Source: JANXQG01 sp963804375 (GTDB lineage: Bacteria > Planctomycetota > Planctomycetia > Pirellulales > Thermoguttaceae). From it: DNA of 64,000 nucleotides. The stretch spans positions 1,736,001-1,800,000 of the forward strand of contig CAWDQE010000014.1 in NCBI GenBank assembly GCA_963804375.1, written 5' to 3'. This document shows positions 28,109 to 37,521 of this stretch, piece by piece. The translations under genes were made by a program, and so were the position numbers. The notes under the pieces were generated by a model. It had not been told where the DNA came from, did not search any database, and saw only the letters and a program-made list of their open reading frames with translations. How positions within the stretch are numbered: position 1 is the stretch's first letter; each line of letters starts with the position of its first letter.

Positions 28109-28297
28109 GATCGGCTATCCAGGGGTGGGATCACGGATTGACTTGAAAATTGGTAATCCGGGCAGGTTGGTCTATTGTAAGTCCTCGGCGAATCGCTGAA
28201 AAGCCCCTGGCGATGCCGCGCGACTCTACTCATTGCCGACAACTTCTTTACAATAGAGGCAGTTCCGGCACCCACAATTCATTCAGGAGGACTTGTC

Positions 28298-29332
28298 ATG
28301 GAAACGAAGAGTCTGGCGTGTGAGAAACTTGTCACAGGGCGGCATTTCGCCTTGGTCGCGGCGATCGCCTGCGGGGTTTGGGCGGGGTCGTGCCTAACGG
28401 GCCGTATGGCTCGGGCCGAAGATCGGTCGGCTGCTGCCGTGCAGCGCGGGCTGGACTTTCTCGCCGCCCGCCAGCACGACGATGGTTCTTACGGCGCGGA
28501 TGTCTACCGCGGGCATGTTGCCGTCACCGCCTTCGTCAGCCGGGCCATGATGGCCTCCGGCAGCAAGCCCGGCGAGGGGCCCTATGGCGAGCGGTTGTCG
28601 AAAAGTCTTGCCTATCTGCTCGGCCGCGTGCAGGAAAACGGGCTGATCAGTTCCAAAGACGCCAACGAGCCGGCGCCGATGTACGGCCACGCCTTCGCCT
28701 TGATGTTCCTGGCCGAGTGCCAGAAGGCGGTTCCCAAAGATGACATCAAGGCGAAGATCGACCGGGCGGTGAAGCTGATCGTCAAGTCGCAGAACAAGGA
28801 AGGCGGCTGGCGCTATCTTCCCAAGCCCGGCGACGCCGATCTTTCCGTGACGGTCACGCAGCTCATGGCCTTGGCCGCGGCCCGCGATGCCGGCGTGGAA
28901 GTGCCCAAGGAGACCATCGATCGGGCGATCGACTACGTGAAGAAGAGCCAGAACAGCGATGGCGGTTTCCGCTATCTTCTGCAAGGCGGCACGAGCGGCT
29001 TCGCCCGCTCGGCGGCGGCGATGACGGCGCTCGGCCGTGCCGAGGCCGCAGTAGATCGCGAAGAGCTTCGCAAGGCATACGAGTACTTGACGAAGTTCCC
29101 GGCCAGCGAGACGATCGGCCAGCCGGAGGTTTTCTATTTCTATGGCCACTACTACGCGGCACAGGTGATGAGCCGCCTCGACAAGGCCGCGTGGGAGCGC
29201 TGGTTCGAGCCGGTCCGCGATCGGCTTCTGGAGCAGCAGGGCAAGGACGGATCCTGGCCTGACACGGCCTCGCTCGACCTCGGCACGGCCATGGCCTGCC
29301 TGACGCTGCAAACCAAACCGATCAAACCATGA
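28298..29332 (+). CDS. Squalene-cyclase/prenyltransferase-repeat protein
   Basis: 344 residues with an export signal (about 1-42). Several alpha-alpha repeats follow, marked by Gln...Asp-Gly-Ser-Tyr, Asn-Lys-Glu-Gly-Gly-Trp-Arg-Tyr, Asn-Ser-Asp-Gly-Gly-Phe-Arg-Tyr and Lys-Asp-Gly-Ser-Trp-Pro, the QW-like motifs of the terpene cyclase/prenyltransferase barrel. The catalytic Asp-x-Asp-Asp of cyclases is absent, so it is likely a non-enzymatic relative, a class abundant in planctomycetes. A strong AGGAGG element stands about nine bases before the ATG. The final codons overlap the ATG of the next gene (ATGA), so the two are coupled. Confidence 0.8.
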   Translation: METKSLACEKLVTGRHFALVAAIACGVWAGSCLTGRMARAEDRSAAAVQRGLDFLAARQHDDGSYGADVYRGHVAVTAFVSRAMMASGSKPGEGPYGERLSKSLAYLLGRVQENGLISSKDANEPAPMYGHAFALMFLAECQKAVPKDDIKAKIDRAVKLIVKSQNKEGGWRYLPKPGDADLSVTVTQLMALAAARDAGVEVPKETIDRAIDYVKKSQNSDGGFRYLLQGGTSGFARSAAAMTALGRAEAAVDREELRKAYEYLTKFPASETIGQPEVFYFYGHYYAAQVMSRLDKAAWERWFEPVRDRLLEQQGKDGSWPDTASLDLGTAMACLTLQTKPIKP

Positions 29333-30159
29333 AATTCGCTATCTGCAACGAGACGTTCCTGGACTGGCCGATGGATCGCGCCTGCGGCTTCGCTGCGGAG
29401 TGCGGCTACACGGGCATCGAGATCGCCCCCTTCACGCTGGCGGCCCACGTGGGCGACGTCTCGCACACCCAACGGGAAGCGATCCGCCGCCAGGCGGAAG
29501 CGGCCGGGCTGGAAGTCGTCGGGCTGCACTGGCTGCTGGCCAAGACCGAAGGTCTTCATCTCACCAGCCCGGACGCGGCGGTGCGGCAACGCACGGCCGA
29601 TTACCTCGTCGATCTCACGTTGCTCTGCGGCGACCTGGGCGGCAAGCTGATGGTTTTGGGTTCGCCCGTGCAGCGGAACCTGGCCGAAGGCGTGACGAAG
29701 GCCCAGGGCATGGACTACGCGGCTGAGGTTCTCTGCGCGGTACTTCCTGTGTTGGAATCCAATAGCGTGGTCCTGGCCCTGGAGCCGCTAACTCCCCAGG
29801 AGACGAACTTCCTGCTCACCGCCGCCGATGCCGTCGAGTTGATCGATCGCATCAGTTCGCCGCAGGTCCAATTGCACCTCGATTGCAAGGCGATGGCCAG
29901 CGAAGCGACGCCGATTGTCGATCTGATTCGCCGCAACCGCCAGTGGCTTGTGCATTTCCACGCCAATGACCCCAATCGCCAAGGCCCCGGCTTCGGGTCG
30001 TTGGACTTCGTGCCGATCTTCAGGGCATTGAAGGAGGTGAACTACGACGGTTGGGTTTCGGTCGAGATTTTCGATTACGCGCCGGGGATCGAAAGGCTGG
30101 CAAAGGAGAGCATCGAGTACATGCGGGCCATCGTGGACGGGCTGGCGGAAAACAGCTAA
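29329..30159 (+). CDS. Sugar phosphate isomerase/epimerase (xylose-isomerase-like TIM barrel)
   Basis: 276 residues, a single AP-endonuclease-2/xylose-isomerase-like barrel. Ile-Cys-Asn-Glu-Thr-Phe and Cys-Gly-Tyr-Thr-Gly-Ile-Glu-Ile-Ala-Pro-Phe open the family, Glu-Pro-Leu-Thr (about 149) and His-Leu-Asp-Cys-Lys (about 183) fit metal ligands, and Val-His-Phe-His-Ala-Asn-Asp (about 208) and Ser-Val-Glu-Ile-Phe-Asp near the end complete the pattern. Likely an epimerase or isomerase of a keto-sugar or inositol-type compound; the substrate is unknown. ATGA overlap with the preceding gene shows translational coupling with the squalene-repeat protein, an odd pairing. Confidence 0.8.
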   Translation: MKFAICNETFLDWPMDRACGFAAECGYTGIEIAPFTLAAHVGDVSHTQREAIRRQAEAAGLEVVGLHWLLAKTEGLHLTSPDAAVRQRTADYLVDLTLLCGDLGGKLMVLGSPVQRNLAEGVTKAQGMDYAAEVLCAVLPVLESNSVVLALEPLTPQETNFLLTAADAVELIDRISSPQVQLHLDCKAMASEATPIVDLIRRNRQWLVHFHANDPNRQGPGFGSLDFVPIFRALKEVNYDGWVSVEIFDYAPGIERLAKESIEYMRAIVDGLAENS

Positions 30160-30200
30160 AATAGGGGTATTGGAATCGAAACGAAACGCGGAGACCTGAC

Positions 30201-30392
30201 ATGCAAACCGTGAAATTTGTCTCTTGGGAAGAGGACGGAGGCTGGCTGGGCTACCTTCAGGATTATCCTGACTACTGCACGCAAGGCGAGACCTTGGATG
30301 ATCTGAAAGAACACCTTCGCGACCTTTATGCGGATTTGACGAGCGGCCACATATCGGGAATTCGCAAAGTCGATGATCTGGTCGTATCATGA
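30201..30392 (+). CDS. HicB-like small protein
   Basis: 63 residues of the HicB RNase-H-like fold: a beta strand with Trp-Leu-Gly-Tyr-Leu...Pro-Asp-Tyr, then Thr-Gln-Gly-Glu-Thr-Leu-Asp-Asp-Leu-Lys-Glu-His-Leu. HicB proteins are antitoxins of HicA mRNA interferases, but no HicA-like gene is present; the downstream partner is a different small protein. It overlaps that gene by four bases (ATGA). A GGAGAC element precedes the start. It may be a lone HicB-fold regulator, as is common in cyanobacteria and planctomycetes. Confidence 0.7.
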   Translation: MQTVKFVSWEEDGGWLGYLQDYPDYCTQGETLDDLKEHLRDLYADLTSGHISGIRKVDDLVVS

Positions 30393-30604
30393 AGAACACG
30401 TTCTCTGATATCGTTAACGCTGCGGACCGTTTGTCCCTAGACGAAGAAGTGACGCTTCTTGAAATCCTTCAGCGGCGAATCGCAAGCCGAAATCGGGAAT
30501 CGTTGGTTCGCGATGTTGTCTAGGCTCGCCGCGAATTCCACGGCGGGCAACTCCGCCCGACATCCGTTTCCGATATAATCGCTCAGGTGCGTGGTACCTC
30601 GTGA
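30389..30604 (+). pseudogene. Small antitoxin-like ORF with an internal amber codon
   Basis: The start overlaps the HicB-like gene. 44 residues are read before TAG at 30521-30523, then the same frame continues for 26 codons to a TGA at 30602. The residues after the amber (Ala-Arg-Arg-Glu-Phe-His-Gly-Gly-Gln-Leu-Arg-Pro) continue the helical pattern Arg-Asp-Val-Val-x-Ala-Arg-Arg-Glu-Phe, suggesting that a CAG was changed to TAG. A truncated 44-residue protein (30389-30523) could still be made. It resembles small helical partners of HicB-like and RelE-type systems, but no family is certain. Confidence 0.45.
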
Positions 30605-30623
30605 TCTAGTTCAAGGCACTCTC

Positions 30624-31516
30624 ATGCGAAATACTTACCTTGGTGGCGCAGTACTTATCTGGGCTGCCATGATCCCGTTGGTAGCCGGCTGTTCCGCGGA
30701 TCCAAAACCATCGCCATCCGCAGGCTCGGGGGAACAGAGAGCATCCACAGTTGATGAGAAGGCGCCCAGCGACGAAACACGAGTTCGCGGGCACTGGATC
30801 TGCGTCTCGGGCTCGGTGGATGGAGAGCCAGAGACTGCTCCAGAAGGGTGTCACGCGGTATTTACGGACAAGGAGTTGAAATTGAGCAGTCGTTTGGGAG
30901 CTCAAAGTTACGAATTTCATTTTTACCCCCAGTCCCAGCCGAAGCGCTGCGACCTGGCACGAACAAAGACAGCCGTGGCTCCTCTGCGGGCGATTTACAG
31001 TCTTGAGGATGGCAAATTACGGCTCTGCATGGCGTCTGACATAAATGCTACCTATCCTACCAGTTTTGCGCGGGGAAGGGACGTATGATTTGCACCTACA
31101 AGCGCGTCGAGGAGGAAACGCGGATCAATGAAGCGTCGCAAACGCCGCAACAGAAGGGGGCGCTCGCAGAGCAGCGCAAGGAAATGGCAGAGAACATCAC
31201 GTGTTTGGAGGAAAAGAAGTACTTAGAATTCATCGAGCATTTTTTCCCACCGGAAGTAGGTGCTGCAATCAAGCAACACAACAACGGAACGGAAGAAATG
31301 CACAAATCTATGGAGGAACTCGCCCCGTCGTACGCCCAACTTCTTCGCGCTTTGTCGAATGAGGTGCCGACCTTCAGTGCCGATACGAGCCGCGCAACGT
31401 ATGATGTCCGAGCGATCCATTTCAACGGCCTTCCGCCCGTTTCAGTCATTACCTTGGTGAAGTTTGACGGTCATTGGCACATGGATAATTCAACTCACGT
31501 CGGGCAGGGAAAGTAG
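30624..31516 (+). CDS. TIGR03067-domain lipoprotein (one frameshift)
   Basis: About 297 residues when joined. A lipoprotein signal (Leu-Val-Ala-Gly-Cys) is followed by a TIGR03067-like domain: Gly-His-Trp-Ile-Cys-Val-Ser-Gly-Ser-Val-Asp-Gly, Phe-Thr-Asp-Lys-Glu-Leu, Arg-Ala-Ile-Tyr-Ser-Leu-Glu-Asp-Gly-Lys-Leu-Arg-Leu-Cys. The first frame stops at 31088 and the second (Arg-Met-Ile-Cys-Thr-Tyr-Lys-Arg-Val) takes over. Adding one T to the TTTT at 31064-31067 joins them. The remaining 130 residues form a helical and beta segment without known name. Two separate genes are possible, but the domain's last strand lies in the second frame, which favours one gene. Membrane-anchored, function unknown. 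Confidence 0.6.
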
Positions 31517-31564
31517 GGGAAGGAGATCGCCGAATCACCGAGTTGAATCTCCACTCTCGCCGTC

Positions 31565-32134
31565 CTAAATTGGCGGGATCGACGCCCTGACTGCTTCCAG
31601 CAATTCCCGCGTGCCGTGCAAATCGCACCAGCGGCGAATATAAGCCCAATCGAGGCTATCGCCCTGGACGGCCATGACGCCGCGGGCATCATCTTTGTCC
31701 TTTGACCGCTTCAATGCCTTGTACCAACGCAATTTCGTCACGACGACATCCTCGGCCGTGAGCAAGCAGGCCGGCCGACCAAGCACGCGGTCGTGCCTTC
31801 TTCTCGCAAACCGCTGCTGATCGAATTCGTCGTCGCTCAGCCGGAAAAACTCGATTCGGACAGTGCCTTCGGGGGAAGCGAGGTGATGGATGATGTAACG
31901 GGTTGTTCCGGTGGCGGATTCAAACGAGATTTGCGGATCGAGCCGGAAACTGCTCCCAAGCTTTTGCATGATCGCGACGACTTGTGCCTGATTGAAGACG
32001 GCCACGAAATCCGCATCATGAGTTGACCGAGCAATACCATGGAAATTGACGGAAAACGCGCCAACGAGCACATAGTCGATTTGAAGCTCGTTGAGAACGT
32101 CCAGAACACGTGCCGTCGCTTCTTCAACGCTCAT
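31565..32134 (-). CDS. Nucleotidyltransferase-fold protein (AbiEii/DUF6036-like)
   Basis: 189 residues. The opening Tyr-Val-Leu-Val-Gly-Ala-Phe-Ser-Val-Asn-Phe-His-Gly and Ser-Thr-His-Asp-Ala-Asp-Phe (about 35-41) match the active-site region of minimal nucleotidyltransferases (Gly-Ser/Gly-Ala...Asp-x-Asp). A second acidic segment Val-Arg-Ile-Glu-Phe-Phe follows (about 91), and Asp-Val-Val-Val-Thr-Lys-Leu-Arg-Trp lies near 127. Similar proteins act as the toxin half of AbiE-like or MNT-HEPN pairs or as uncharacterised enzymes. It is overlapped (ATGA) by a short helical gene upstream, the typical arrangement of a toxin-antitoxin pair. Confidence 0.65.
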   Translation of the reverse strand: MSVEEATARVLDVLNELQIDYVLVGAFSVNFHGIARSTHDADFVAVFNQAQVVAIMQKLGSSFRLDPQISFESATGTTRYIIHHLASPEGTVRIEFFRLSDDEFDQQRFARRRHDRVLGRPACLLTAEDVVVTKLRWYKALKRSKDKDDARGVMAVQGDSLDWAYIRRWCDLHGTRELLEAVRASIPPI

Positions 32135-32361
32135 TCGCACTGCTCCAATCGCCGGCCCAATTCTAGCCGCGCGGCGAGCCGCTGGGCAACCTCCTCCTCG
32201 CTCGCGCCCGGATATTGGGCGCGAATGCCGTCCGCGGAAATCTTGCACGCAAGTTCGAAAAGTCTCGCGCCGGCCAGCACGCGCTGCTGGGGAGTCATGG
32301 CCCTGGCGGCAAGCACTTCTTCCCGATAGAGCTGATCGCCAAGTTCTTTTGTCGGTTCCAT
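32131..32361 (-). CDS. Short helical partner of the nucleotidyltransferase
   Basis: 76 residues, mostly helical, with Tyr-Arg-Glu-Glu-Val-Leu-Ala-Ala-Arg-Ala-Met-Thr-Pro and Arg-Leu-Phe-Glu-Leu-Ala-Cys. No known domain can be named. Its stop overlaps the start of the nucleotidyltransferase gene by four bases, and small proteins of this look often precede DUF6036-type genes. Start chosen at Met-Glu-Pro because the upstream in-frame extension is Ser/Arg-rich and unlike coding sequence. Confidence 0.55.
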   Translation of the reverse strand: MEPTKELGDQLYREEVLAARAMTPQQRVLAGARLFELACKISADGIRAQYPGASEEEVAQRLAARLELGRRLEQCE

Positions 32362-32537
32362 AGGGGGGCTTTTTCTCGTTCGCGCGGATGGGCTGGAATT
32401 TCTAGAGAAAGCACCCGCGAGATGCATTCGATTTTAGTCCCATTTGGGACTCGGGGAAAGTGGGAGAACTTCTAAACGCCTGTCCGCATTAGTGTTTACT
32501 AGCGAAGATCAGTGTTCCCAATCTCCGTTCCGTTCTT

Positions 32538-34304
32538 TTAGATTCGCGACCGCAACCGCTCCACGTCCCCTTCGAGCAACTCCAGATCCCGCCGGAACTC
32601 GACGGCCCGGCGGCAATCGTCTTCAAGCTCCGCGCAGACGCCGGAGGCGGCCGCGGCCCCGGTCCAGTTCTCGGCCAGGCGGTCGACGGCCTGTTTCAGC
32701 CCGCCACGCAAACGTCGCGTGAAGAACCAGAGCAACACGAAACACCATAGCGCAAACCAGAAGGCCGCGGCGATATACGACTGCACGCCCCACATCGGCG
32801 CGGGCGGGGAAAGCCACCAGGAATCGTAGAAGAAGTTCTTTCCCAGCCGGAACAGCAAGAAGCCCAGCATGGCCAGCAGCAGGATCTCGTAGCGCCAACG
32901 GGTGAACCAGCCGGTGTGCCGTTGGGCCTGCCGGGCGATCAGGGCGTCGAGGTCCTGCGACAAGCGGGCGGCGAAATTCAAGCTGGCCGCCTCCGCCTCG
33001 CCTTCGAGGGTCGCCAGCGAGGCCGCCGCCTTGGGCAAGCCGGCCTCGGCCGCGTAACCTTCCAGCACGACGGCCGCGCGATGCAGTTGTGTCGTGTCGA
33101 AACCGGCTGCCGCCGTCTGGCCCGGCCGCTCTTGCAATTGGCGGCTGCGGCGATGTTTCTGCCACGTCCGCGCGCCTTCGACCACGCCCCAGAGGGCAAG
33201 CTGGGCCGGCGTCCGCGCGCGATACAGCAGCGCGCCGGAGGCCAGCCCGCCGATACCCTGGTAGAGTCGCAACACGAGCGCGAAAGGACTGAATCCCCAC
33301 CGCGACGCGACCTGGCCCAGCAAGCGATTTTCCCACGGTCGCCGCGCGGCAAGCAGCTCGCCGCGAATTTGCCCCGCCAGGGCCGACGACAATTCGCCGC
33401 GCTGCTGGTCGATGGCCGTGCGCAGGTTCTCGATGGCCGGCATGGCTTCGTCCAAGCGGCGGCGGCAGCTTGCCAGGGCCTGGGCGGCCAGATCAAGAAA
33501 GTTGGCGCGGCGAATCCTGGCGGCCGCGGCGCCCGCGAACTGGCGGGTGAGCAGGTCGACCAGGGCGGCAAATTCCCCTTGTGGCGCACGGCCCTGCTGG
33601 GCATCGGTCAAGGCGGCCACCGAATCGACGAAGAAGATGTGCCCGGCTTGATACCGGGGTTCCAGGCTGTGTCGCCAGTCATCGCGAATATCGGCGTCCT
33701 GGTCGGAATGGGTCTGCACGAAAACCAACCGCGCCCCCGGCGCGGCGGCGGCAAGCTCCTCCGCCACGCGCGCACTGCGATACTTCTGCTGGGTGGTAGT
33801 CACAATCAAGACGTCGCACAACGGCAGAATCCGCCTTAGCCGGGCCAGCGTCGTGTCGCACGGCAGCGGCCCGGCGGCATCGGTCGTATCGGGGTCCGGA
33901 CAATCGACGAGCACCAGGTTCGCCAGCGAGGGAAGATCCCGCTGGACAACCTCGATTTCGTGGGCGTCCATGCCCAAGATTTCGGGCGTCAATCCGAGAT
34001 GGCAGAGCAGGGCCGGACGAGTCGTCGTCGGCCGGCCACGACCCGACCGTACCAGCTCCGCACCCGCCAGGGCATTGATCAGCGAGCTCTTGCCCGTTCC
34101 AGTGCCCCCCAGTGTGGCGACAATAAGGGGCGATTCCAGACGCACGCGGAGGGAATTCAGCCGTCCCGCGAGCCGCCCGATGATCGCCTGGCAGGTCTCC
34201 GCCGGCCGCCATGGGGGGGCACGGCGCGACCACTCGTCCAGGCGCCGCGCCAGGGCATCGATTTCCGCCAGAAGCTCGAGATGGGCCAGATCGCCATTAG
34301 ACAT
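32538..34304 (-). CDS. Membrane-anchored dynamin/Era-like GTPase
   Basis: 588 residues. The GTPase core has the P-loop Gly-Gly-Thr-Gly-Thr-Gly-Lys-Ser-Ser (about 66-74), a Thr-rich switch I (Pro-Thr-Thr-Thr-Arg-Pro), the switch II region Val-Asp-Cys-Pro-Asp-Pro-Asp and a G4-like Thr-His-Ser-Asp. Long helices follow, and two hydrophobic segments near 470-490 and 515-540 place the C-terminal part in the membrane. The closing 50 residues are a coiled coil. This layout resembles bacterial dynamin-like or YcjX/YfjP-like GTPases involved in membrane remodelling. No partner gene is adjacent. Confidence 0.75.
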   Translation of the reverse strand: MSNGDLAHLELLAEIDALARRLDEWSRRAPPWRPAETCQAIIGRLAGRLNSLRVRLESPLIVATLGGTGTGKSSLINALAGAELVRSGRGRPTTTRPALLCHLGLTPEILGMDAHEIEVVQRDLPSLANLVLVDCPDPDTTDAAGPLPCDTTLARLRRILPLCDVLIVTTTQQKYRSARVAEELAAAAPGARLVFVQTHSDQDADIRDDWRHSLEPRYQAGHIFFVDSVAALTDAQQGRAPQGEFAALVDLLTRQFAGAAAARIRRANFLDLAAQALASCRRRLDEAMPAIENLRTAIDQQRGELSSALAGQIRGELLAARRPWENRLLGQVASRWGFSPFALVLRLYQGIGGLASGALLYRARTPAQLALWGVVEGARTWQKHRRSRQLQERPGQTAAAGFDTTQLHRAAVVLEGYAAEAGLPKAAASLATLEGEAEAASLNFAARLSQDLDALIARQAQRHTGWFTRWRYEILLLAMLGFLLFRLGKNFFYDSWWLSPPAPMWGVQSYIAAAFWFALWCFVLLWFFTRRLRGGLKQAVDRLAENWTGAAAASGVCAELEDDCRRAVEFRRDLELLEGDVERLRSRI

Positions 34305-34446
34305 TCCTCTAAGATATGGGCCAAAGGGAGGGAGGGGAAGGAGGAAATCAGGAAAAAATCCCTCCGGCAACCCCTTTGGAGGAATATACGATCCGTGCAG
34401 AATCGATTACACTTAGCATTTGGTTAGGATTTTGTGACGAAAGACG

Positions 34447-35278
34447 ATGTGTATGCTGGCAATTCTCTATCGGGTCGCGAAGAATACTCCGATTCTCCTT
34501 GCGGCGAATCGTGAAGAGAGTCTTTTGAGACCTACGCAATTTCCCAAGATTCAACCTGGCACCCCGCGAATTGTCTGTGGTACGGACAAGCAGGCCGGCG
34601 GGACTTGGCTGGGAGTGAATCAATTCGGCCTGATGGTCGCGGTGACCAATCGCGATCGAGTCCGCGCCCCATTGGAACCGCGATCGCGCAGGATTGCTCT
34701 GTCGCGATCTGCTCGACGTGCGCACTGCCCGAGAGGCCGCCGAACTGGCCCGCAAGGAACTATCGACGGGCCGATATGCCGGCGCGAATTACGTTTGTGC
34801 CGACGGCAAGTTTGCCGCCGTGGTCTACGGCGGGCATCGCGTCGAGGTCATCGAGTTGCAGCCGGGCCTGCACACGCTCAGTTCCGGCAATCTCGACGAC
34901 CCGCACGACGAGCGGCATCAGTTTGTCCGCCGCATGTTGACGCTGCACACCTTGGACTCGGCCGTGACGTTCCTGGCCGTGGCCAGCCGCGCTTTCTCCC
35001 GCAAACTGGATAGCGAGGGGCGGCGGGGCGTGGTGTTGACCGGCGGCGACTATGGCACGGTGTCGTCCACCTTGCTGTCTCTGCCGCGGAAGATCCAGCA
35101 GTCGATCTATCAGTATAGCGACGGTCCTCCCTCCGATCGTCCCTACGAGGATCTCTCCGCGCTGCTGCGGCAGGTGTTGTCGGCTGGTCGCAGCCGCAAG
35201 TCGGCCGTCGCCGGCGAAAAGAAGGATCGCGAGGGAGTCAAGAACAAGAGCCCCAAACCGGTGACCGGCGGCGATTGA
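34447..35278 (+). CDS. TANGO2/NRDE family protein (one frameshift)
   Basis: About 277 residues when joined. It begins Met-Cys-Met-Leu-Ala-Ile-Leu with the conserved Cys2, then Leu-Ala-Ala-Asn-Arg-Glu-Glu, Gly-Gly-Thr-Trp-Leu-Gly-Val-Asn and Val-Thr-Asn-Arg, all marks of the NRDE/TANGO2 family. The frame changes around 34688-34695; removing one base gives Arg-Gly-Leu-Leu-Cys-Arg-Asp-Leu-Leu. The second frame carries Gly-Asn-Leu-Asp-Asp-Pro and a C-terminal Thr-Gly-Asp...Thr-Val-Ser-Ser-Thr region. In eukaryotes TANGO2 is linked to haem and membrane lipid handling; the bacterial role is not established. The likely cause of the break is a sequencing insertion. Confidence 0.8.
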
Positions 35279-35303
35279 TCGCAAGCGAAGAAATTGGTTT
35301 TGC

Positions 35304-37273
35304 ATGAACTATCCAACCGAAGAAGACCCCAAAACTCCGCGCGCCGCTCCCCCTGCGGCCGAAGCGTCGGTTCCCCGCAAACGCAAGCGTCGCCGCAAGT
35401 CGAGAGAGCAATCCAGACCGGCCGCCGCACCGCCGGTGGAGTTGGACGACGGCTTGTACTTCGATGACGACGACGATGATTTGGAGCTTCCCTCCTATGG
35501 CAAGCGTTTCGATCATGGCATGAAGGAAGAAGCGTCGGACGCTCCCAGGAAGACGATGAAGCCGGCGGCCGCGAAGCCGCAAGCAGCCCCCGCGGCGAAA
35601 CCACAGATGGCCAAACCGGCGGTTTCGAAACCACCTGCGGAGCGCAAAGCGAAGCAAAAATCGCCGCCGCCGGCGGGGTACCCGGTAGTCCGGGTCGCGG
35701 TGAAGAAGCCGCAAGCCGCCATGCCTGCGAAACCACGAGCTCCCATGCCTGCGAAACCGCAACCGGCACACAAGAAACCGGTTGCCGCGAAACCGCCGGT
35801 TGCGGATAGATTGCCGGCTTTGGAGAGACCGCCGGTTGCGGAGCCGACGTTGGCCGTGGCGCCGCCGCCGCTCGCGGAGAGCCCCGCGGTTGCCGAGCGA
35901 CCGCCGGCTGGAGGAAGGCCCCCGCGCAGAAACCGCCGCGGGAAAGGCCGCCGCGGGAAAGGCCGGTTGCCGAGCGTTCCCGTTCCGCCGCGGCGCGCGA
36001 CAAACTGGTCCACAGCGAGAAGTTCGCCGCCTTGGGGCTGAGCGCGGTCATGCTCGACGCACTGGCCGCGGCCACCTATCAAGAGCCGACGCCCGTCCAG
36101 GCAGGTTTCATCCCCCGCGCGATGGCGGGCGTCGACGTGATGGGCCAGGCTCAGACGGGCACGGGCAAGACGGCCGCCTTCGCGATCCCGATCCTGGAGA
36201 TGCTCCAGCCGCAGCGCCGCGGCGGGCCGCCGCAAGCCCTGGTCATGGTGCCGACCCGCGAGCTGGCCGTGCAGGTCCGCGACGAATGCGAGAAGCTGGC
36301 CCTTGGCCGCAACGTCTCGATCGTGGCCGTCTACGGCGGCAAACCGATCCGCAAGCAGATCGAACAGGTCAGCGCGGGCGCTGCGATGATCGTCGGCACG
36401 CCGGGCCGCGTGCTGGACCTGATGAGCCGCGGCGCGTTGATGTGGAACGAGCTGCGGGTCGTGGTCTTGGACGAGGCCGATCGCATGCTCGACATCGGCT
36501 TCCGCCCGGACATCGAAAAGATCCTCCGCCGCTGCCCGCAGTCGCGGCAGACGCTGCTGCTCAGCGCCACCCTGGCCCCGCCCGTGAAGCGGCTGGCCGA
36601 GCGCGACATGCGCGCGCCGGAGGTCTTGGACTTCTCGCCCAAGAACCTCGCGGTGGAGACGATCGAGCAGTTCTACTTCACGGTCGATCCGGAAAGGAAG
36701 TTCGATCTCTTGGTCAAGCTCCTGGAGCGGGAGGATCCCAAGCAGGCGATCATCTTCTGCCGCACGAAGCGCGGGACCGACAAGGTCTTTATGCGGCTGG
36801 CACGGCGTTTCGAACACGTCGATGTGATCCACGGCGACTTGCAGCAATCGTCTCGCGACCGCGTGATGAAGGCCTTTCGCGAAGGCCGCGTTCGCTGGCT
36901 GGTGGCCACGGACGTTGTCGGCCGCGGCATCGACGTCACCAGCATCTCGCACATCATCAACTTCGACATCCCTTCCTTCTGCGACGACTACGTGCACCGC
37001 GTCGGCCGCACCGGCCGCATGGGCCGCGAGGGCGTGGCCTACACGTTCGTCTCGCCCGAGGAAGGCGGAGAGCTGACGCGGATCGAGATCCGCATCAACC
37101 GTCTCTTGATCCGCGACGAGATCCCCGGCTTCCAGGCCTTTGACGATCCGCGGGCGGCCGACAGCGTGGTGTTGGGCGACGGGCCCGGCGGAATGGACGA
37201 CGACCTGGTCGAGCCGCCCAAGCCGCTGCCGGTATTCGGCAAGAAGGTGCGAAGGATACGGCGCGCGCTGTAA
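35304..37273 (+). CDS. DEAD-box RNA helicase with a repetitive N-terminal extension (one frameshift)
   Basis: About 656 residues when joined. The N-terminal 230 residues are low-complexity Ala/Pro/Lys with many Pro-Ala-Lys-Pro-type repeats, then a basic patch. The helicase core begins near 36032 with the Q motif (Tyr-Gln-Glu-Pro-Thr-Pro-Val-Gln), Ala-Gln-Thr-Gly-Thr-Gly-Lys-Thr, Pro-Thr-Arg-Glu-Leu-Ala, Asp-Glu-Ala-Asp, Ser-Ala-Thr, Ala-Thr-Asp-Val-Val-Gly-Arg-Gly-Ile-Asp-Val and His-Arg-Val-Gly-Arg-Thr-Gly-Arg. The frame must shift by -1 within about 35905-35930, so one base is missing there. It would unwind RNA, for example in ribosome assembly or mRNA decay at low temperature. A strong hairpin terminator follows. 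Confidence 0.8.
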
Positions 37274-37280
37274 CTTTGGA

Positions 37281-37308
37281 GTGCGGCGACTTGTCGCCGC
37301 TTTTGTTT
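37281..37308 (+). terminator. Intrinsic terminator after the helicase
   Basis: GCGGCGAC-TT-GTCGCCGC is a perfect 8-bp stem with a two-base loop, followed by TTTTGTTTTT. It begins 8 bases after the helicase stop codon. The flanking TTTGGAGTGCGGC belongs to a repeat family also seen at 45554. Confidence 0.8.
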
Positions 37309-37521
37309 TTCCTTGGGTAAAACCGTCATCATCGTTTGGGTGACATTGGACGCATGGTTCGCGGTGCGCACGCGAAAAGGCCGCCCCGCGGCCGAAATGA
37401 AACGGCGATAAATCGCCGCACTTCGATGCAACCGGTTCGGTCGAGCAAATCCCAATCGTCTGGCTGTTTCGTGAAGGGGAGGTTACAATTCAGGTAGCAA
37501 GAGGAGAAAGGAGCAAGACCA

